Positions 52,129-58,700 of a stretch of 58,700 nt of DNA are shown in pieces. This stretch comes from JBDRFZ01 sp043818395 (GTDB lineage: Bacteria; Patescibacteriota; Patescibacteriia; 2-12-FULL-60-25). Position numbers and translations under genes: made by a program. Under the pieces are notes generated by a model. The model had not been told where the DNA came from. It saw only the letters and a program-made list of their open reading frames with translations, and searched no databases. How positions within the stretch are numbered: position 1 is the stretch's first letter; each line of letters starts with the position of its first letter. The DNA lies in NCBI GenBank assembly GCA_043818395.1, contig JBDRFZ010000014.1:1-58700 (forward strand), in the 5' to 3' direction.

Positions 52129-52497
52129 ATGAACCAAGAATATAAGCAACTGACCCCCGAAGAAGAAGCTGTGATTTTACACAAAGGTACCGAGGTGCCG
52201 TTTAGCGGTAATTTTTTAGAAAACAAGGAGCACGGAATTTATACCTGCAAAAGATGCGGGGTCGAACTCTACAGATCAAGCGATAAATTCGACTCTGGTT
52301 GCGGCTGGCCGAGTTTTGATGACGAGATCAAGGGTGCCGTTAAACATATTCCGGACGCCGATGGCTCGAGGACCGAGATAGTCTGCAATAATTGCGGGGC
52401 TCATCTTGGACATGTGTTTAAAAACGAAAATTTGACACCAAGAAACGTACGACACTGCGTGAATTCTATATCCTTGAACTTCAAAAAAGATGAATAG
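52129..52497 (+). CDS. msrB: Methionine-R-sulfoxide reductase MsrB
   Basis: The 122-residue enzyme reduces the R form of methionine sulfoxide. Two CxxC zinc pairs (CKRCG and CNNCG), GCGWPSF and the catalytic Cys in VRHCVNS are intact. Its last codons overlap the start of msrA by 8 bases, indicating coupled translation, so the two stereospecific reductases are made together. Confidence 0.96.
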   Translation: MNQEYKQLTPEEEAVILHKGTEVPFSGNFLENKEHGIYTCKRCGVELYRSSDKFDSGCGWPSFDDEIKGAVKHIPDADGSRTEIVCNNCGAHLGHVFKNENLTPRNVRHCVNSISLNFKKDE

Positions 52498-52981
52498 CGA
52501 TTTTCAAAAAGTTTATTTTGCCGGCGGGTGTTTTTGGGGAGTCGAGTTTCATTTTCAAAATTTACCAGGCGTATTCTCTACAAAAGTCGGCTACATGGGA
52601 GGAGATCTTAAAAAACCTACGTACGAACAGGTCTGCACTAGTGGCACCGGACATGCCGAGGTACTAGAAATCACTTTTGATGACAATGTAATCACTTTCG
52701 AAGAACTGGCAATACATTTTTTCGAAATCCACGATCCGACGCAGGCTGACGGCCAGGGTCCGGATATCGGTAACCAATATCGCTCCGTTATTTTTTATAC
52801 AAATCAGGAACAAAAAGATTCTGCACAAAAATTAATAAACATCTTGAAAGAAAAAGGCTACAAGATTGTAACCGAACTTAAAAAAGCGGCTACTTTTTGG
52901 GAGGCGGAAGAATACCACCAAAAATATTACACTAAAACAAACGCCGCTCCTTATTGCCATATTTATACAAAAAGATTTTAA
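52490..52981 (+). CDS. msrA: Methionine-S-sulfoxide reductase MsrA
   Basis: The 163-residue enzyme reduces the S form. The catalytic motif AGGCFWGVEFHFQ is at residues 10-22; GYMGG, EVLEITFD and DPTQADGQGPDIGNQYRS follow. Length is normal. The membrane oxidoreductase gene follows after 9 bases, suggesting a three-gene repair operon. Confidence 0.97.
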   Translation: MNSDFQKVYFAGGCFWGVEFHFQNLPGVFSTKVGYMGGDLKKPTYEQVCTSGTGHAEVLEITFDDNVITFEELAIHFFEIHDPTQADGQGPDIGNQYRSVIFYTNQEQKDSAQKLINILKEKGYKIVTELKKAATFWEAEEYHQKYYTKTNAAPYCHIYTKRF

Positions 52982-52990
52982 AACTCATCT

Positions 52991-53962
52991 ATGACAAACA
53001 ACCAGCCAGACAAAGAACATCCGAAAAACACCAAAAGCATTTCTAAAAAGATCGTGATCAGCGGAATGGTCGCCTGCTTCATTATCATGGCTTTTACCGG
53101 AATTTTAAAATTCCGGGAATTATTACAACCCTTTCATATCCCGTATGACCGGCTGCCCATGCGGCAAATATCAGTTCTGCACGACTGGACGGGTGTAATA
53201 TTCATCCTCTTGATCATCATACATCTCATCTTACAACGAAAATGGTTCGCTTCTATCTTGAAAGGGAATATTCATTTAAAAAGCGCCATTATCATCGGAG
53301 GAATTTTAATCTTAGCCGTTGCCGGGCTTTTTTTATTTAAAAACCAGCTCAACCTCCAATTACTTACTCAAAAATCAAATAATATCACCAGTTTAAAAAG
53401 CGTGGAGATACAAGAATATCAAGGCGAAAATCTATCATCTATTTCCGATTTTCGAGAAAATTCCATCAAAGGTCCGCAGTATGTCGATATCCAAAACTAC
53501 AGACTTAATATCGAAGGGTCAGTGGATAACAATCTTTCTTTAACTTACGACCAAGTTTTGAGTCATAACAAATACTCAAAAATCGTCATTCTTAATTGCG
53601 TGGAAGACTGGTCAGCGAAAATTTTATGGGAAGGAATTCTGTTGAAAGACCTGCTGAAAGAAGCGGGAATAAAACCCGGGAGCAGCACTGTGATCTTTTA
53701 TGCAGCTGATGGCTATTCTTCTTCGCTGCCTCTGGATTATGTTATGGACAACGATATTATCCTCGCCTATAAAATGAACGGCGTTACCATACCGCCGGAA
53801 AGAGGCTTTCCGTTTCAAGTTATCGCTGAAGACAAATGGGGTTACAAATGGGTGAAATGGATAACAAAAATCGAACTTTCGAACGACGCGAATTATAAAG
53901 GTTATTGGGAAAGAGCTGGTTATAATCAAAATGGTGATTTAAATGGATCAAAGTTTGAGTAA
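52991..53962 (+). CDS. Membrane molybdopterin-domain oxidoreductase, DUF4405 fusion
   Basis: The 323-residue protein has three or four N-terminal helices with histidines (VLHDWTGVIFILLIIIHLIL, resembling heme-binding DUF4405), then a periplasmic-side domain like the oxidoreductase molybdopterin-binding (sulfite oxidase/MsrP) fold: ILNCVEDWS with the cofactor-binding Cys, DGYSSSLPLDY, and PPERGFPFQVIAEDKWGYKW. Position after msrBA suggests repair of surface methionines or similar redox work. Cofactor supply in such a small genome is uncertain. Confidence 0.8.
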   Translation: MTNNQPDKEHPKNTKSISKKIVISGMVACFIIMAFTGILKFRELLQPFHIPYDRLPMRQISVLHDWTGVIFILLIIIHLILQRKWFASILKGNIHLKSAIIIGGILILAVAGLFLFKNQLNLQLLTQKSNNITSLKSVEIQEYQGENLSSISDFRENSIKGPQYVDIQNYRLNIEGSVDNNLSLTYDQVLSHNKYSKIVILNCVEDWSAKILWEGILLKDLLKEAGIKPGSSTVIFYAADGYSSSLPLDYVMDNDIILAYKMNGVTIPPERGFPFQVIAEDKWGYKWVKWITKIELSNDANYKGYWERAGYNQNGDLNGSKFE

Positions 53963-53965
53963 TAT

Positions 53966-55306
53966 ATGCCAAAAAAATTATCAACACTTATTTTATTCTC
54001 TACACTTTTTAGTATTTTTTTTATTTACGCATTAACTAAGCCGGTCCTGGCCGGAGTAGTATTAACTGAAGGGGAATTTATTGTCTTGGGAACGGATCCA
54101 TCACCAGAAGACTACGTAAATGAAATGTTATTTCAGGACATGACTCTTGAAATTGATGACCTGGGTAAAGTAAAGGGATCGGCCAATGTAAATTTTTCTG
54201 ACTTGAATTGGAAGGGTTCGCTTTTTTCGGGAAATGCAACACTCAATTTAGAAGGAAATTATGATACAAAAGAAAACAGCTTGAGCGGAAGATTTACGGT
54301 CAGGCATACAACCTCAATGATAAATGAGAGCGCGCCGCCAAAAGTTTCTTTTTATAACAATGACGTCATGACTTTTGAAGGCGCTGTTTCTGGTGGTTGG
54401 TCTTCTGAAAATGGAAGTTTTGAATTACTTTTTAATGGAACGAAGCGTTCAATCGGAAAAACTAAAAACAGTAACGGTTCCGATGATGATTATGACCGTT
54501 CAACAAAATGGAATAACAAAGCCGTATTCAAAGAAGATTTATGCGCCAGCTTGGTCACGAAAGCGGAAAATGAAAATAAATGGAAATTCATACAAATCGC
54601 TCAGGCCAAAGACTCGGGTGCGCGTTTTACGGCTTTTTCCGGTGAAGTTTTAATTTCGCCTAAAGGTAACGTCAACGATGAACGGCCTGCTGAAGACGAT
54701 ATGGTACTCGAAGAAGGCGATGTGATTCAAACCGGTGGTGCCAGTTGTGCGATTATTAGTTATGCAGACATGAGTACCTTTATCATGAAGGCACGCACAC
54801 AGGTGATACTCGGGGCAGCTCCGGAGAAACAAAGTAAATTAAAACTAGTGGCCGGGAATATTTGGGTCAATCTTAAACATATTTACGAGACAGGTCATCT
54901 AGATGTTACTATGAATCAAGCAGTCGCTGGTACCAAAGGCACAACTTTTATAGCTTCAGAGGATGGAACCAATTCCACGATCAAGGTCATCGAAGGTTTA
55001 ATGGGTTTTCAGGCGCTAGCCACCGGCCAGCAAACCGACGTCGGACCAGGTGAAATGGTTTCGGCTGATGCAAACGGAATTACAGAAAAAACAACTTTTG
55101 ATATTGAAACCGAATTTCGATCTTGGAAGAAGATACGGGATAATTTATCGATTATCGGATTAAGACCAACTGATACCGCACCAATCACAGAACCATCGTC
55201 TGAAATAGAAACAAACAAATCGAAAGAAATATTTTTTGTTTTAATATTGTCTTTTGTAGTGATAGGATTAATTGGATTAGTATTTGCTAGAAAAAGAAAA
55301 AAATAA
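53966..55306 (+). CDS. Secreted FecR-domain protein with C-terminal anchor
   Basis: The 446-residue protein has a signal peptide (LILFSTLFSIFFIYALTKPV), a long beta-rich region, then a FecR-like domain (ISPKGNVNDERPAEDDMVLE, GDVIQTGGASCAIISY, GTKGTTFIASEDG) and a terminal membrane helix (IFFVLILSFVVIGLIGLVFA) with basic tail. FecR domains sense or organise extracellular material. It follows the molybdopterin-domain gene by 3 bases and is likely in the same operon. Confidence 0.82.
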   Translation: MPKKLSTLILFSTLFSIFFIYALTKPVLAGVVLTEGEFIVLGTDPSPEDYVNEMLFQDMTLEIDDLGKVKGSANVNFSDLNWKGSLFSGNATLNLEGNYDTKENSLSGRFTVRHTTSMINESAPPKVSFYNNDVMTFEGAVSGGWSSENGSFELLFNGTKRSIGKTKNSNGSDDDYDRSTKWNNKAVFKEDLCASLVTKAENENKWKFIQIAQAKDSGARFTAFSGEVLISPKGNVNDERPAEDDMVLEEGDVIQTGGASCAIISYADMSTFIMKARTQVILGAAPEKQSKLKLVAGNIWVNLKHIYETGHLDVTMNQAVAGTKGTTFIASEDGTNSTIKVIEGLMGFQALATGQQTDVGPGEMVSADANGITEKTTFDIETEFRSWKKIRDNLSIIGLRPTDTAPITEPSSEIETNKSKEIFFVLILSFVVIGLIGLVFARKRKK

Positions 55307-55320
55307 TACCGGTTTATTTT

Positions 55321-55848
55321 ATGCATATTGAGGTCGAGGTCAGAAGCTTTCTAAAGATGGATCAATACAACCAACTTCTGGATTATTTTAAAAAGAACTC
55401 TGAATTTATAAATGAAGATAATCAGGAGTCATATTATTTCAACGGCGAACATGATTTACGGCTCCAAAGGAATGATTTTTATGCAAAAATCTGGCTGAAA
55501 AAAGGAAAAATCCACGATGATTATCGCGAGGAAATAGAGATCAAATTCGATCGCGGCCAATTCGAAGAACTAGAAAGGCTATTTATCGCTCTAGGTTACG
55601 AAGTGGAGATCAAATGGTTTCGAAAAAGATTTGAATTCAAATGGGGTGGTATTACGGTCTGCTTAGATTCTACCAAAGGTTACGGACAAATCATCGAATT
55701 GGAAAAATTAGCCGCGGAAAATGACAAAGAAAAAATATACGATGAACTCAAAGATAAGCTTGATCATCTTGGTATCAATCTCACGTCAAAAGAAGAATTC
55801 ACCGCCAAATACCAATACTATAAAGAAAACTGGAAGTCTTTAGTTTGA
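55321..55848 (+). CDS. CYTH-domain protein (class IV adenylate cyclase / triphosphatase type)
   Basis: The 175-residue protein shows the tunnel-fold signatures: N-terminal HIEVEVRSFL (ExExR), LRLQRNDFYAKIWLKKGK, EIEIKFD, RKRFEFKWGGITVCLDSTKG and GQIIELEKLA. CYTH enzymes bind triphosphate with these charged strands; adenylate cyclase, ThTPase and inorganic triphosphatase activities are all possible. It is plus strand, 14 bases after the FecR gene. Confidence 0.85.
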   Translation: MHIEVEVRSFLKMDQYNQLLDYFKKNSEFINEDNQESYYFNGEHDLRLQRNDFYAKIWLKKGKIHDDYREEIEIKFDRGQFEELERLFIALGYEVEIKWFRKRFEFKWGGITVCLDSTKGYGQIIELEKLAAENDKEKIYDELKDKLDHLGINLTSKEEFTAKYQYYKENWKSLV

Positions 55849-55876
55849 ACAGGGCTTTCTTGCTATAATCTTCTTA

Positions 55877-56584
55877 ATGACCAAAAAAATATATAAAAAT
55901 CCCTTATACCAGGCCAAACAGTACATAATTATTCTTCTTTCTTTTTACGTAGTTATTGAGTTTTTTGCAGCTCTGGTTTTTGAATATTCTCTGCAAACCG
56001 AAATCATCCTGGAGATTATTGACTTCATCATCTGTTGCATCTTTATATCAGATATTATTTACGAAGCCTGGCTTTTTAACTATGGACTTGCTCTTTACGC
56101 TCGCAAGCATATTTTAGACATCATAGCCTCTCTTCCTTTTGTAGCAGTGCTTCGTGTGTTGCGTATTTTTAGACTGGTAAGACTTGTCAGAGTTTTAAAT
56201 CTGCTAAAAATGTTTCGTGGTTTCAAGGGCATTAGTCCGATTATCAATTTTGCCACTCAAAACCGGTTGCGTAGCATGCTTACCGCTTATGTTCTTATTA
56301 CCATAATGATCATGCTATTTTGTTCTGCTGGTTTTTATATGTTCGAAAAAAGTATCAACCCGAACGTAACTTCTTATTTCGATGCTTTATGGTGGGCTTT
56401 CATGACTGCTTCAACCGTAGGTGATGCCTTAATCTACCCCACGACCATGGAAGGCAGGATTTTTGCGATAATATTAATCATCTCCGGCGTTGGATTATTT
56501 TCGCTTATAACCGCCGACATCTCCTCTACTTTTGTGACGTTTTTTATTGATAAAGAAAAACAGCCAAAAAGAAAAAATAAGTAA
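55877..56584 (+). CDS. Voltage-gated K+ channel-like protein, altered filter
   Basis: The 235-residue protein has six membrane segments. The S4 voltage sensor is LRVLRIFRLVRLVRVLNLLK with Arg every third position; the pore loop reads WWAFMTASTVGDALIYPTT. Potassium channels have TVGYGD here, so YG seems deleted, leaving TVGD. The fold is kept but selectivity may be lost or changed. The gene stands between CYTH and YwbE genes without a clear functional link. Confidence 0.85.
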   Translation: MTKKIYKNPLYQAKQYIIILLSFYVVIEFFAALVFEYSLQTEIILEIIDFIICCIFISDIIYEAWLFNYGLALYARKHILDIIASLPFVAVLRVLRIFRLVRLVRVLNLLKMFRGFKGISPIINFATQNRLRSMLTAYVLITIMIMLFCSAGFYMFEKSINPNVTSYFDALWWAFMTASTVGDALIYPTTMEGRIFAIILIISGVGLFSLITADISSTFVTFFIDKEKQPKRKNK

Positions 56585-56590
56585 TGACTT

Positions 56591-56785
56591 ATGGATGGCA
56601 CAATTCGTCGCGACATCAAACCAGGACTAGTCGTGGTTATCGTAAAAAAAGAAGATCAAAAAACCGACCGAATGACCCAGGGAATCGTCAAAGATATTTT
56701 GACGAGCGCCCCGGTGCATCCACGCGGAATCAAAGTCAGATTGGATACGGGAGAAGTCGGAAGAGTGCAGTTTATACAGGAATAA
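56591..56785 (+). CDS. YwbE family protein (DUF2196)
   Basis: The 64-residue protein, MDGTIRRDIKPGLVVVIVKK, continues with QGIVKDILTSAPVHPRGIKV and RLDTGEVGRVQFI, which are family words of YwbE. It is a small beta-barrel-like protein of unknown role, found widely in bacteria. Start lies 6 bases after the channel gene stop. Confidence 0.9.
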   Translation: MDGTIRRDIKPGLVVVIVKKEDQKTDRMTQGIVKDILTSAPVHPRGIKVRLDTGEVGRVQFIQE

Positions 56786-56812
56786 ATGATAATATCGGAT
56801 GAAATCGATTAT

Positions 56813-57184
56813 ATGAAAAAGTATCTAAACTCGTTCATCTACTGGACACCGCGCGTCCTCTCCCTCACGTTTGTCGCGTTCCTCATGATCTTCTCGCTCG
56901 ACATCTTCGAACTCGGCCTCGATTTTTGGGGAACGCTCGTCGGACTCTTCATACACAACATCCCGGCACTTATCCTGCTCATCATGGTACTGATCTCTTG
57001 GAAACGCGAGATCGTGGGCGGCATTACTTTCATCGTCGCCGGATTTCTGTACATTATTCTCACGCTTTTTCGTGAAATTCCCTGGTATCTCGCCCTCTCC
57101 TGGAGCACGATCATTGCCGGTCCCGCGTTCCTGATCGGTGCGCTATACCTAATTGGTTGGTCGAGACGAAAAAAGAGGGATTAA
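56813..57184 (+). CDS. Small membrane protein
   Basis: From MKKYLNSFIYWTPRVL the protein has 123 residues with four hydrophobic helices: VLSLTFVAFLMIFSLDIF, LFIHNIPALILLIMVLISW, GGITFIVAGFLYIILTLF and IIAGPAFLIGALYLIGW. It resembles DUF7670-type membrane proteins. The frame is open to 56786, but the later ATG fits the topology better. Role unknown. Confidence 0.7.
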   Translation: MKKYLNSFIYWTPRVLSLTFVAFLMIFSLDIFELGLDFWGTLVGLFIHNIPALILLIMVLISWKREIVGGITFIVAGFLYIILTLFREIPWYLALSWSTIIAGPAFLIGALYLIGWSRRKKRD

Positions 57185-57190
57185 ATATCT

Positions 57191-57634
57191 ATGGAAAATC
57201 GACCAAAAATCGGAATCGGGGTGATTATTATCAAAGACGGTAAAGTCCTGCTCGGCAAACGAAAAAATGCTCACGGCGACGGCTCATGGAGTTTCGGTGG
57301 AGGCCATCTTGAATTTAACGAATCATGGCAGGACTGCGCTCGCCGGGAAGTAACCGAGGAAACCGGCATCAAAATCAAGAACCTGCGTTTCGCGACTGCG
57401 ACAAATGATATTTTTGAAAAAGAAGGTAAGCATTACATCACGATCTTTATGCTCGCTGACTATGCCTCCGATGAAGTCAGGGTTATGGAACCGGAAAAAT
57501 GCGAACGCTGGGAATGGTTTACCTGGGATAATTTGCCGCAACCGTTGTTTTTGCCGATCCAGAATCTTTTAAAACAAGGGTTCAATCCTTTTTCTTCTTC
57601 GACAATAGATACGAATACACGATTGGCGCAATGA
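57191..57634 (+). CDS. NUDIX hydrolase, MutT-like
   Basis: The 147-residue enzyme contains the NUDIX box GGGHLEFNESWQDCARREVT then EETGI. The N-terminus (VGVIIIKDGKVLLGKRKNAH-like) fits house-cleaning enzymes for dNTPs or related compounds. It is convergent with the SdpI-like gene and overlaps its end by 53 bases, an unusually long 3' overlap. Confidence 0.9.
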   Translation: MENRPKIGIGVIIIKDGKVLLGKRKNAHGDGSWSFGGGHLEFNESWQDCARREVTEETGIKIKNLRFATATNDIFEKEGKHYITIFMLADYASDEVRVMEPEKCERWEWFTWDNLPQPLFLPIQNLLKQGFNPFSSSTIDTNTRLAQ

Positions 57635-58241
57635 CAACGGCTACCATCGAAACAATAAAAACATAGATAATTACGAACCAAATAATGGCTTCGATAATGA
57701 AAGCGAGGCCTGCAAAAACGAACATCCAACCGGCAAAACGCTGGCTTTTTTGCCAAACCTCCGGATCATCTAAAGTCCAAGGAGTCTTGAGACCCACGAA
57801 ATAATTCTGCCTCACTTTGCCCATAACATTACCCAAGATTACGAAGAGAACGCCGATACCAAGGACTACTGCGCGACCGACCATGTCGTTATATTCTGGG
57901 TAAAAAGTGGCATATAACGTAATGGCGTACATGTAAGCCATTATGGCGATGAATGAAGTCTGGATTACTTCCCATGAACTTTTAAAATTTTTATAGTTCT
58001 CTCGTTTGGGATCGAGCTTCGGTAAAAGCGGAAAAAGAACAAGAAAAACCAGAGACAAGCCCGGCACCAACCAAGTCCCCCAGGATTTTGGCGACCACTG
58101 GTTTGGTTGGCCTTCGAATCCCCAATGCGTTGGAATCATATCCGGCAGGTATTTGTAGAATATAGCCCCGGCCGCAAACATTAGCGCGACTAAAATAATG
58201 CGAATCGCGGTCATGGTTTGGATTTTAATATTATTTTTCAT
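57582..58241 (-). CDS. SdpI-family membrane protein
   Basis: From MKNNIKIQTMTAIRIILV the protein has 219 residues and about six helices. The N-terminal half has the DUF1648 signature IPTHWGFEGQPNQWSPKSWG, the second half the SdpI pattern GNVMGKVRQNYFVGLKTPWT. In Bacillus, SdpI gives immunity to the SdpC toxin and signals to SdpR. The start overlaps the ArsR-type gene by 11 bases, reproducing the sdpRI arrangement. No sdpC-like toxin gene is in the window. Confidence 0.88.
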   Translation of the reverse strand: MKNNIKIQTMTAIRIILVALMFAAGAIFYKYLPDMIPTHWGFEGQPNQWSPKSWGTWLVPGLSLVFLVLFPLLPKLDPKRENYKNFKSSWEVIQTSFIAIMAYMYAITLYATFYPEYNDMVGRAVVLGIGVLFVILGNVMGKVRQNYFVGLKTPWTLDDPEVWQKSQRFAGWMFVFAGLAFIIEAIIWFVIIYVFIVSMVAVVIAPIVYSYLLSKKKKD

Positions 58242-58494
58242 ATTTAAAATAATTAAGAATAGTTTGCGCGATATCTTCAAAAACCGATATATTTAGCGAG
58301 TAATAGATGAATTGACCGCGTCTTTCGGTCACTACCAAATCCGCACGCCTCAAGATATCCAAATGATGCGATAACGAGGCCTGGGTAAAAGAAAAATGTT
58401 TTTGAATATCGGATACAGACATATCCTTTTTCTTAAGTAGGCTTAAAATTTTTCGCCGATTAGGATCGGCTAATGCTTTAAATACATCATTCAT
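58231..58494 (-). CDS. ArsR/SdpR-family transcription regulator
   Basis: The 87-residue winged-helix protein, MNDVFKALADPNRRKILSLL, has the recognition helix SFTQASLSHHLDILRRADLV and wing RRGQFIYYSL. Metal-binding ELCVCDL is absent, as in SdpR. It probably represses its own operon with the SdpI-like gene. The upstream AT-rich stretch TATATAGATACTTGTCTATATA (58498-58519, split here as two TATA-rich arms) is palindromic and a likely operator. Confidence 0.9.
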   Translation of the reverse strand: MNDVFKALADPNRRKILSLLKKKDMSVSDIQKHFSFTQASLSHHLDILRRADLVVTERRGQFIYYSLNISVFEDIAQTILNYFKYEK

Positions 58495-58568
58495 ATTATA
58501 TAGATACTTGTCTATATATTAAAATAACTTACCAAGTCAGTCAAGGCGATTTAACCAACCTGTCAAAC

Positions 58569-58609
58569 GGAAGTTAGAATGTCCTCTTTCTAGGGAAGTT
58601 AGAATGTCC
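58569..58609. repeat. Tandem 16-bp repeats at an IS end
   Basis: GGAAGTTAGAATGTCC occurs at 58569-58584 and again at 58594-58609. It stands just outside the transposase fragment, as terminal subrepeats of IS481-like elements do. Confidence 0.6.
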
Positions 58610-58613
58610 CTTT

Positions 58614-58700
58614 TTAAGAGGCGGCTTTTTGGGCATCGGCATGGAACCTCTGCCGCCAGGGATGGTCGGCTCGAGGCTTAGTCGATTGCGGTGCTGACCT
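58614..58700 (-). CDS. IS481-type transposase, C-terminal fragment at window edge
   Basis: On the minus strand the frame reads STKPRADHPWRQRF and ends HADAQKAAS before TAA at 58614-58616. The DHPWR word near the end is typical of IS481-family DDE transposases. The rest lies beyond the window, so intactness is unknown. Confidence 0.6.
   Translation of the reverse strand, partial: RSAPQSTKPRADHPWRQRFHADAQKAAS

Noticed and set aside
1..58700. Recoded TGA (glycine) as in Gracilibacteria/SR1
   Set aside because: TGA ends several genes at sensible places, such as gyrA and leuS with ATGA overlaps, and conserved genes contain no internal TGA.
1..58700. CRISPR array
   Set aside because: No regularly spaced direct repeats with unique spacers were seen; the repeats present are palindromic singles, att sites or TR/VR.

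Overview
The window looks like a chromosomal segment of a Candidate Phyla Radiation (Patescibacteria, Parcubacteria-like) bacterium. This rests on small proteins of CPR type, the standard genetic code (TGA used as stop, e.g. the ATGA overlaps at gyrA and leuS), little consistent Shine-Dalgarno use, and a minus-strand core block gyrA / ruvC-yebC-rpoC-rpoB / ftsK / recA. The phylum is an inference; no rRNA gene is present to anchor it.

Layout. 1-16.6 kb: informational and housekeeping genes, nearly all minus strand (membrane spermidine-synthase-like protein, gyrA, MBL-fold protein, GalT-like HIT protein, ruvC, yebC, rpoC, rpoB). 16.6-21.95 kb: a plus-strand island with consensus promoters, about 1.5 kb of apparently non-coding, hairpin-dense sequence, and five small or unknown proteins with structured leaders. 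22.1-36.7 kb: minus-strand rodZ-like, ftsK, recA, a large lipoprotein, comEC, ugd and leuS (leuS carries an in-frame palindromic repeat). 36.9-39.9 kb: a diversity-generating retroelement (DGR) with reverse transcriptase, avd, template repeat (TR) and variable repeat (VR) in a target gene. All 10 TR/VR differences lie at TR adenines. 40-45.8 kb: SPFH protein, GlmU-type nucleotidyltransferase, and an SOS cluster (Y-family polymerase, LexA, DinD/Bro-N) behind a promoter carrying a GTTC-N7-GTTC box that also occurs in front of recA. 45.8-51.4 kb: an integron-like array with a divergent tyrosine integrase, a putative attI, and three cassettes ending in three attC-like sites whose core boxes follow cassette-exchange logic. 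51.6-58.7 kb: plus-strand accessory genes (msrB-msrA, molybdopterin-domain membrane protein, FecR protein, CYTH, K+ channel-like, YwbE, NUDIX), then an SdpI/ArsR pair and the end of an IS481-type transposase.

How the parts fit. Three of the strongest promoters (large RNA, leader of the 86-aa membrane protein, DGR target) share TTGACA/T, a 17-bp spacer, a TATAAT-like box, then GTTCTTT exactly 5 nt downstream. This is a boxA-like sequence and suggests shared rRNA-like transcription control. The DGR and the integron are two independent diversification systems about 6 kb apart. LexA control of the intervening cluster is supported by sequence, but no LexA box was seen at the integrase.

Cautions. 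Two genes (avd and the cassette-2 methyltransferase) are frameshifted exactly at homopolymers, so phase variation, decay and sequencing error all remain open. No database or folding program was run; names rest on motifs read by eye.
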